Shown: in pieces, positions 57,971-64,000 of the stretch
Numbering within the stretch: position 1 is the first letter of the stretch
Layout of the letters: each line of letters opens with the position of its first letter
NCBI GenBank assembly: GCA_021399445.1
Contig: JAJTUQ010000001.1
Span: forward strand, 2,046,001-2,110,000
DNA length: 64,000 bases
From: Xylogone sp. PMI_703
Taxonomy: Eukaryota; Ascomycota; Leotiomycetes
Direction: 5' to 3'
Program-made: the position numbers and the translations under genes
Notes under the pieces: generated by a model
The model's input: only the letters and a program-made list of their open reading frames with translations
Told to the model about the DNA's origin: nothing
Databases searched by the model: none

Positions 57971-58250
57971 TTCATTGACTTGATGTATCATAAGATGAGG
58001 TGAAAGGTGAAAGGTGAAAGGTGAGAGGTGAAAAAGAAGGTGGTGACCAGGGCAGGTACTAGATGGACATGGCCAAAGAAGGAACGAGGGCCTCGCTAAG
58101 TGTTGCGGTTGTCGGTTTTCCTCGTTTGGTCCGAGTTCATTGACTTGATGTATCTTGAGATGAAGTGAAAGGTGAAGAGTGAAAGAGAAGGTGGTGGCCA
58201 GGGCAGGCGCTAGAGGGACATGGCCAGAAAAGGAAGGAAAGGAAGGCCTA
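57971..58250 (+). repeat. Diverged direct duplication, 165-bp spacing
   Basis: Two units both begin TTCATTGACTTGATGTATC (57971 and 58136). They share GAAGGTGGTG(A/G)CCAGGGCAGG and GACATGGCCA further on. Unit 1 also carries about five AGGTGAA heptamers (57997-58040). It lies just upstream of the recombinase start codon, so it may include its promoter. The long minus-strand frame over it is only the repeat read through. Confidence 0.85.
58089..58114 (+). repeat. Subterminal direct repeat, inner copy
   Basis: 26 bp starting GGCCTCGCTAAGTGTTGCGG, 25 of 26 identical to 58666-58691. After both copies GTTTGGT and (T/C)GAGT recur. Confidence 0.85.
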
Positions 58251-58481
58251 GTCATAAAGAGCTGAAGCCACGACTGTCCCTTTGAGGAAATCATGACCAA
58301 GAGAAAGTCACTTTAAACGCTTTACCCTTGTATAACCTTCTCTAATTTAAAAGCAAGTTCTTCTAGACTCTAGCTTTAGGTCATGTAAAGAAAAAGTAAA
58401 AACGCGTTATAATGTATTCGTAATGCCTTTTTTAATCCAAAGGTACTTTTATACTTTGGCCTTTCAGAAAGAAAAGAATTA

Positions 58482-58503
58482 ATATATATATATATATATA
58501 TAC
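58482..58503. repeat. TA dinucleotide microsatellite
   Basis: About eleven uninterrupted TA steps within an AT-rich stretch (58300-58560) of the element's right part. Confidence 0.9.
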
Positions 58504-58665
58504 TATAAGCAGATAATGATTAGTGCGTGCGTATAGCTTGTTTACTTACTTTTTTCTCTTGTTCTTTTGTTGATGGGGGCAAGTTTTAAAACCCTTAGTC
58601 TTGCTAAATACATCTTCGGTAAGGTTACATTGCAGTCTAGGGCGAATACAAAGCTTGTCCTTCGT

Positions 58666-58691
58666 GGCCTCGATAAGTGTTGCGGTTGTCG
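58666..58691 (+). repeat. Subterminal direct repeat, outer copy
   Basis: 26 bp starting GGCCTCGATAAGTGTTGCGG, 17 bp before the inverted-repeat arm at the right junction. Confidence 0.85.
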
Positions 58692-58707
58692 ATGGAGATT
58701 GTTTGGT

Positions 58708-58771
58708 TGCCCCTCATAGGTCTGAGTGGTCGCCGTAAGGGAATTTTTGTGACTCAGACTTATGAAGGGCA
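58708..58771. repeat. Inverted repeat across the right junction (possible attachment site)
   Basis: Left arm TGCCCCTCATAGGTCTGAGT (58708-58727) is, in reverse complement, 18 of 20 identical to the right arm ACTCAGACTTATGAAGGGCA (58752-58771), with a 24-bp spacer. The right arm is GCDH coding sequence (TQTYEGQ), so the left arm, inside the element, is an inverted copy of target-gene sequence. Paired inverted arms are the usual form of tyrosine-recombinase binding sites. Confidence 0.8.
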
Positions 58772-58948
58772 GAGTGATATCCACAGTAAGTGTTCCGTCT
58801 TCTCTTTCAACGTTCGTAAGCTCCTTCTATTGGTTGGAGCTGGCATGATCGTTGCCTCTTGATGATTGATGAGATGTTGGAAATGCTGACAAAGGATTCA
58901 GGTCTTATCCTCGGAAGAGCTATTACCGGCGTCCAAGCATTTGTATAG
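58746..58948 (+). pseudogene. Detached 3' end of GCDH (displaced host copy)
   Basis: Frame 58746-58785 encodes [13 protein letters not shown] plus the first base of a Ser codon. A GTAAGT donor follows at 58786. After a CAG ending at 58901, 58902-58948 encodes [14 protein letters not shown] and TAG. The join (A|GT = Ser) is exact. It matches the C terminus of glutaryl-CoA dehydrogenase, including the catalytic Glu, but nothing upstream is GCDH-like. The intron (116 bp) is absent from the same place in the functional gene. Codons differ from the functional gene at most synonymous sites (for example Ser TCA against AGT), so this is not a recent copy. Confidence 0.85.
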
Positions 58949-59789
58949 TGGGTATATCTATAAGGTGGATTTGTAATCTTGTTCGTAGATGCTGGAAATC
59001 TATAGCGTCCAAAAAATCTCGCAGAGAAAATTGTATGGCAAAGTTGAGGATGGAGGATTTGTCCACTTAGAAGAGGCCAAGGCTGATGCTCAGGGATGCT
59101 CTCGTGGCTTTCTGGTTGTCGGCACTCTTCGGCAACAGACGTCATAAGTTACCGTCATTTATTGCTGTTGACGACGTAAGTCCCTCGTACCCAAAGGGTG
59201 AATAAAATGCCTTTTGGAGGCCGAGATGTGAATGTGCATGTTGATATTTGTTTTGATCAACATACCGCGGCCGTCTAGAATCCGATTGCTGAGATCGGCG
59301 TCTACCACAGTAGAGACCTATCCCATAGAAGTGCACTGAACAGGGTGGAAGGAAATCGAGCTGAGCAGTGCCTCATTCCCCATCGGTGAAAGTTACGTCT
59401 GTTGGTTCGCTCATCTGCTCGCTAGAAGCACACTAGCCGCCGTCCGCCTTTGTGAAAAGCGCCCGCTTTCTTAGGACCTTAGGCACTTACTTTGTCTGGT
59501 TCAAATTCACAATCCTTCTCCTCCACCGTTTTTGCCGTCTGACATCTTCACCTCTTGACCGGCCTCATTTCCTCAGAACATCTCCATCAACTCCCAACTC
59601 CCTAATCCCGGACTTTGGGTACGTTGCAGACCTCTGACGTCTCATCTTCGTTGGCACTTTGCTGGTCGTCACCGCTCGCGTGTTTCCCTTGCTGACAACA
59701 ACCCTTCAGAATCTCGACTATTTGATTCCGCTTCGACAGCCTCGATCCCTCCTCCCTAATACACATCCCTAATACATACACCCGTCGCC
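58949..59789. other. Upstream region of UBC4
   Basis: No gene seen. The last 250 bp are pyrimidine-rich with a small direct repeat (CCCTAATACA) near 59755-59775, consistent with a fungal promoter/5' UTR. Before the proposed insertion this would have been the GCDH-UBC4 spacer. Confidence 0.45.
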
Positions 59790-60714
<925 letters not shown>

Positions 60715-61649
60715 CACGCGGAGACCTGACGAACTGGATTTCTTTTCCCCTTCTCTCGCGTTACTCTTAGGATTAGCTGGCGTCTACTTTGAATCATGAT
60801 TTGGTTTTGGGTCTGTTTGTTCACGTAGGGCAGATCTGGAGACGGTTATGTGGGTTCTCACGATGGCCGTGATGGTGACAATGGAGGAGAGGTTATGATT
60901 GGGATTGGGAAGCATGGGCTTTGATGCATGTGAGGATAGATGATTTATTTGCATTCCGGCTGCTCGTCTTTCTTAGTCATTCAATTTCAGACCCGTAATG
61001 CACCACAGTGGGATCATCTCTGTCCACCGCTTTCTGAATTTGACCTGTGAGGACCTTGGGATTTGGGCAAAACATATGTTTTGGATAAGACAAGAAGAGG
61101 TGGATTTTAATGTTAGCTCGACGATAATACGCAATGTAAACGTTTCGTGCTGTTCCAGACCCTCAAAGCTAAGCTTTTTTCTGATGGCATGATGCATGGA
61201 GTGACTTCATTATAAATAGAACCGTATCTATGACGATAGCAATTTGAGGCTAGGGTTTGCGTTGCTCTCGACGGCCAGTGATAGCTTGATGTTCAGGACG
61301 TGCCTAGCTACAGAAACACCACGCGGCGTTTGCAAGGTTTCGAAGATTGTTGTGTAAGAAGATGAGAGAAAGAGATACTGTAGAGTAGATAGAAAGACCC
61401 TTCCGCATAAAATGCATTTCCTGTCGCGGTAGCTAGAATGTCTGGGCGATGCCGCTTGCTTCGTTTCACTGTGCGCTTAGCAGTTTCGGACCAGGATTGT
61501 GATACCGGTCTGTGTGTCGCAGAAGCCCCCGGCTCCACCAATTACACCGCGCATCTGAATTTCGAGATTGCGAGAGGACATTCGGCTCCGACCTGACTCT
61601 CAGGGGCCAGCCCAACTCCTCGCCTCGAATAGCCTCGTTCCCACGCCGA

Positions 61650-61671
61650 GAGTGCCATTTCTCTGGCACTC
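61650..61671. repeat. Short perfect hairpin
   Basis: Arms GAGTGCCA and TGGCACTC are perfect complements around a 6-base loop (TTTCTC). Confidence 0.85.
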
Positions 61672-61675
61672 GGGC

Positions 61676-61776
61676 ATTAGGGCTGGCTGGCTGCTCAAGG
61701 GCCAGGCGGGAAATTGCGACGAGAGTGGACGAATGGCTCCCTCAGGACGGTGGGTCGTGGGCCAGCCAGCCCTAAT
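61676..61776. repeat. 101-bp unit with perfect 16-bp inverted ends
   Basis: ATTAGGGCTGGCTGGC (61676-61691) and its exact reverse complement (61761-61776) enclose 69 bp. No target-site duplication is obvious, so a miniature transposon is possible but not shown. Confidence 0.85.
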
Positions 61777-62546
61777 TTGAACGTCTAGGAGGCCATTCTG
61801 CGACGAGAGTCCACGAAGAATCAGACCACATTCTTATAGATGAGCTGCTATGGTTGTTTCTTGTTGTGCTAGCAGATGTTTGGCCTGTCTGAGCACCTGC
61901 TGCTGTCCCGCCGGGTGAGGCGCTCTATCGTGCCCTCATCCCCCTACTATATTTTTTTGCTACTACGTCGGTAAGGACCAAGAGGCAAGGTAAGGGTGCT
62001 TACTGGCGGCTGGTCTCGTCCTCCTTAGATCCTCTTTTTCTCCGCGGTGACTTCGGTTCGTTAAGTCATATGCTTTAGGCTTTCCCGTAACCTTTCTACT
62101 TTCTTGCATCCTCTGTTGCTGTGGTCTTTTTTCGTTTCTTTTCAGTCTCTTGTTGCTACTAATTTCGAAATTGGAAGCAAACGGTGCGGGCATTGTGCAG
62201 GTATGTGTATACATCTACGTCTCTAATAATCTTGTAGCCGAAGTGCAATGTTCTAGATTTAGAATAGACGGCTTGTGGGTGGTGTGGAGGGGAAAGATCT
62301 GAGTGCTTTTGCTAACACATTTGGTATCTGTCGCAGGCTCCAACTTCCCTCCATTCATTCATTTCTCTTCGTCGTTCTGCGCTCGTTTGGAAGCCCCTGT
62401 CAGTTCAGCAGGCTCTGAATGATACTGCTTGGTTAATTGTTGAATCCTTTTAATACTACACGCACGATACCCGCGAGTTGGTTGGATAGTAGGTGGAGAG
62501 GAGATACGGCGATACCGTGGACTTTGGAATATCGCACTTTTGAACA

Positions 62547-64000
62547 ATGTCGGAGAAGGATTACGGCGCGCCGGCCTCGGAACGGTCGAGATGGCCCCCT
62601 TTAACGAGAATGTTGATGTCAGGAGAGGTGACTGCGGAGAAGCCTCGAGAGCTCACTGCGAAACAGAGGTTTGATGTGTGGATGGTTAACGAGGGATATC
62701 GTCGATTGTGCGTTCAGTGAGAACTCTTCGTTTGTGGATATATCAGCTAATCCACCTACAGTTTTGTCTTCGTTTTTGGGTTGATTCATGCTATGGTTTT
62801 TGCGTTTGGATTCATGAACTACCAGATCAAGGACAACCTTAACATCGCTCGAAGTACCTTTGGCATTACATACCCGATCGCTCGATCTGCTGCGCTGGTA
62901 TTACACTTCGATGTCGCTATGATTTTATTCCCCGTTTGTAGAACTCTTATTTCCCTTGCACGACAAACGCCTCTGAATGGTATCATTCAATTCGACAAGA
63001 ACATCACATTTCATATCCTCACTGCCTGGTCAATTGTGTTCTTCTCTTGGGTACATACTATTGCGCATTGGGTTAACTTTGCCCAGATCTCGGCGAAGAA
63101 TGGCCTTGGCTTTGGAGGCTGGCTTGTCGCAAACTTTGTTACTGGTCCGGGCTGGACTGGATACATTATGCTGATTGCTCTTATGGCAATGGTATGCACA
63201 TCAGTGGAGAAGATGCGTCGGGCAAACTTCGAGCGTTTCTGGTATACACATCACATGTTCGTTGTATTCTTCTTTTTCTGGTCTATCCATGGAGCCTTCT
63301 GCATGATTCAGCCAGACTTTGCTCCATTCTGTGTTAGCGTTGGATCCACAGCCATTGGTGTCTTCTGGCAGTACTGGATGTACGGTGGATACATCTATCT
63401 AGCGGAGCGTATTGCTCGCGAGGTCCGAGGAAGACACAAGACGTATATCTCAAAGGTTGTGCAGCATCCTAGCGACGTCGTTGAGATCCAAATTAAGAAG
63501 GAGAACACGAAGACGAAAGCTGGCCAGTACATTTTCTTTTGTTGCCCAGAAATTTCTGTCTGGCAATACCACCCGTTCACCCTTACCTCGGCCCCTGAAG
63601 AGGATTATATCTCAATCCATATCAGAATGGTTGGAGACTTTACCAGAGCTGTTGGAAAGGCGCTCGGATGCGAAGTCAAATCCAAAGGTGGAGATAAGCA
63701 AGAGGCATCCAAAGTCGTTGGTGTCAATCAGAACGGTCCACAGGCAAACGGAGTTGATCCTGCTATTCGTCGTGTCCTTCCTCGTGTTTACATTGATGGA
63801 CCGTTCGGTTCAGCCTCTGAAGATGTGTTTAAATACGAGGTTGCAGTACTTGTTGGTGCCGGAATTGGTGTTACCCCATTTGCATCTATCCTAAAGTCAA
63901 TCTGGTATAGAATGAACTATCCACAGAAGAAGACTCGCCTTCGTAAGGTGTACTTCTTCTGGATAGCTCGTGACTTTGGTTCTTTTGAGTGGTTCCGATC
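62547..64000 (+). CDS. noxA: NADPH oxidase NoxA (5' part; runs off the window)
   Basis: Transmembrane enzyme that passes electrons from NADPH through FAD and two haems to oxygen, making superoxide; in moulds it controls sexual development, hyphal fusion and infection structures. Exons 62547-62707 and 62762 to beyond 64000; 466 codons are visible of roughly 550. The N terminus MSEKDYGAPASERSRWPPLT has no EF-hand, which separates NoxA from NoxC. Membrane segments hold the haem histidines (LVLHFDVAM, ITFHILTAW, HTIAHWVNF, YTHHMFVVFFFFWSIHG). The FAD site is HPFTLTSAPEEDY and the NADPH site is VGAGIGVTPFASILKS. Intron 62708-62761 has a GTGCGT donor and a CTACAG acceptor. Confidence 0.95.

Larger units (their letters stand above)
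54775..58751 (-). mobile_element. Putative Crypton-like tyrosine-recombinase element inserted in the GCDH 3' end
   Basis: Between the conserved FVT codons of GCDH (54772-54780) and the same codons in a displaced GCDH tail (58746-58754) lie ~4 kb holding a single multi-exon tyrosine-recombinase gene, an internal duplication, a subterminal direct repeat and a dyad motif. This size and one-gene content are those of Crypton-type elements, which lack terminal transposon repeats and move through a tyrosine recombinase. Boundaries are estimates: host and element copies of the target have diverged, so the exact crossover cannot be read. The left ~85 bp act as a replacement 3' coding end for GCDH. Movement is inferred from structure only. 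Confidence 0.7.
60715..62546. other. Long upstream region of noxA
   Basis: 1.83 kb without a supported gene; overlapping frames near 61512-61780 fall on inverted repeats and are not convincing. Contains two stem-loop-type repeats (61650-61671 and 61676-61776) and a direct repeat beginning TGCGACGAGAGT at 61715 and 61799. Confidence 0.45.

Noticed and set aside
57758..58300. Minus-strand 180-codon frame with internal similarity
   Set aside because: It overlaps the recombinase first exon and reads through the 165-bp duplication; the repeats, not coding selection, explain it.
58746..58948. Explanation of the GCDH fragment as a recent tandem duplication
   Set aside because: Amino acids agree but synonymous sites and the intron differ, so the two ends are old and separate; a recent copy would be nearly identical in DNA.

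Overview
This window comes from a filamentous ascomycete (Pezizomycotina) nuclear genome. Genes carry many short introns (about 45-70 bp) with GTRNGT donors, CTRAY-like branch points and YAG acceptors, are spaced by AT-rich gaps, and include families typical of moulds: a NoxA-type NADPH oxidase, a GH28 pectinase, a fungal AAA protein and a fungal tyrosine recombinase. A plant-associated leotiomycete is plausible, but that is inference. Most of the window is ordinary housekeeping content.

Layout. 0.3-15 kb: an F-box/LRR gene, the ER folding sensor UDP-glucose:glycoprotein glucosyltransferase (minus), alpha-COP (plus), and a head-to-head pair of 19S proteasome lid genes, RPN12 (minus) and RPN3 (plus). 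15.7-28.3 kb: a SAS2-like MYST acetyltransferase, a membrane-anchored AAA ATPase, an unrecognised 809-aa protein, and a REB1/TTF1-like Myb protein with an acidic EEP repeat. 28.3-37.6 kb is gene-poor, with only weak hypothetical genes. 37.6-52.9 kb: a secreted polygalacturonase with an extra Cys-rich N-terminal module, an unknown 225-aa protein, histone H1, PI4P 5-kinase (MSS4), a coiled-coil hypothetical protein, and FEN1, whose catalytic aspartate codon lies in a 5-nt exon. 53.5-64 kb: glutaryl-CoA dehydrogenase (GCDH), a tyrosine-recombinase gene, UBC4 and the 5' part of noxA.

The most unusual structure is at 54.8-58.95 kb. An intact 885-aa tyrosine recombinase with a C-terminal zinc-finger region (all four R, H, R, Y positions visible) lies tail-to-tail behind GCDH. 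Beyond its 5' side, at 58,746-58,948, sits a second, detached copy of the last ~23 codons of GCDH in GCDH orientation, with an intact splice pair and stop. The detached copy matches the family consensus at its start (TYEG) better than the end now fused to GCDH (VYEG), and the two differ at most synonymous sites. The simplest reading is a Crypton-like element that integrated into the 3' coding end of GCDH, displaced the native end and supplied a replacement end that keeps the enzyme open. The right junction is framed by 20-bp inverted arms made of target-gene sequence, and a 12-bp dyad motif occurs three times inside the element. The sequence supports the arrangement; mobility and target restoration are inferred.

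Exon coordinates were worked out by hand from splice consensus, reading frame and family alignment; all multi-exon models give uninterrupted frames.
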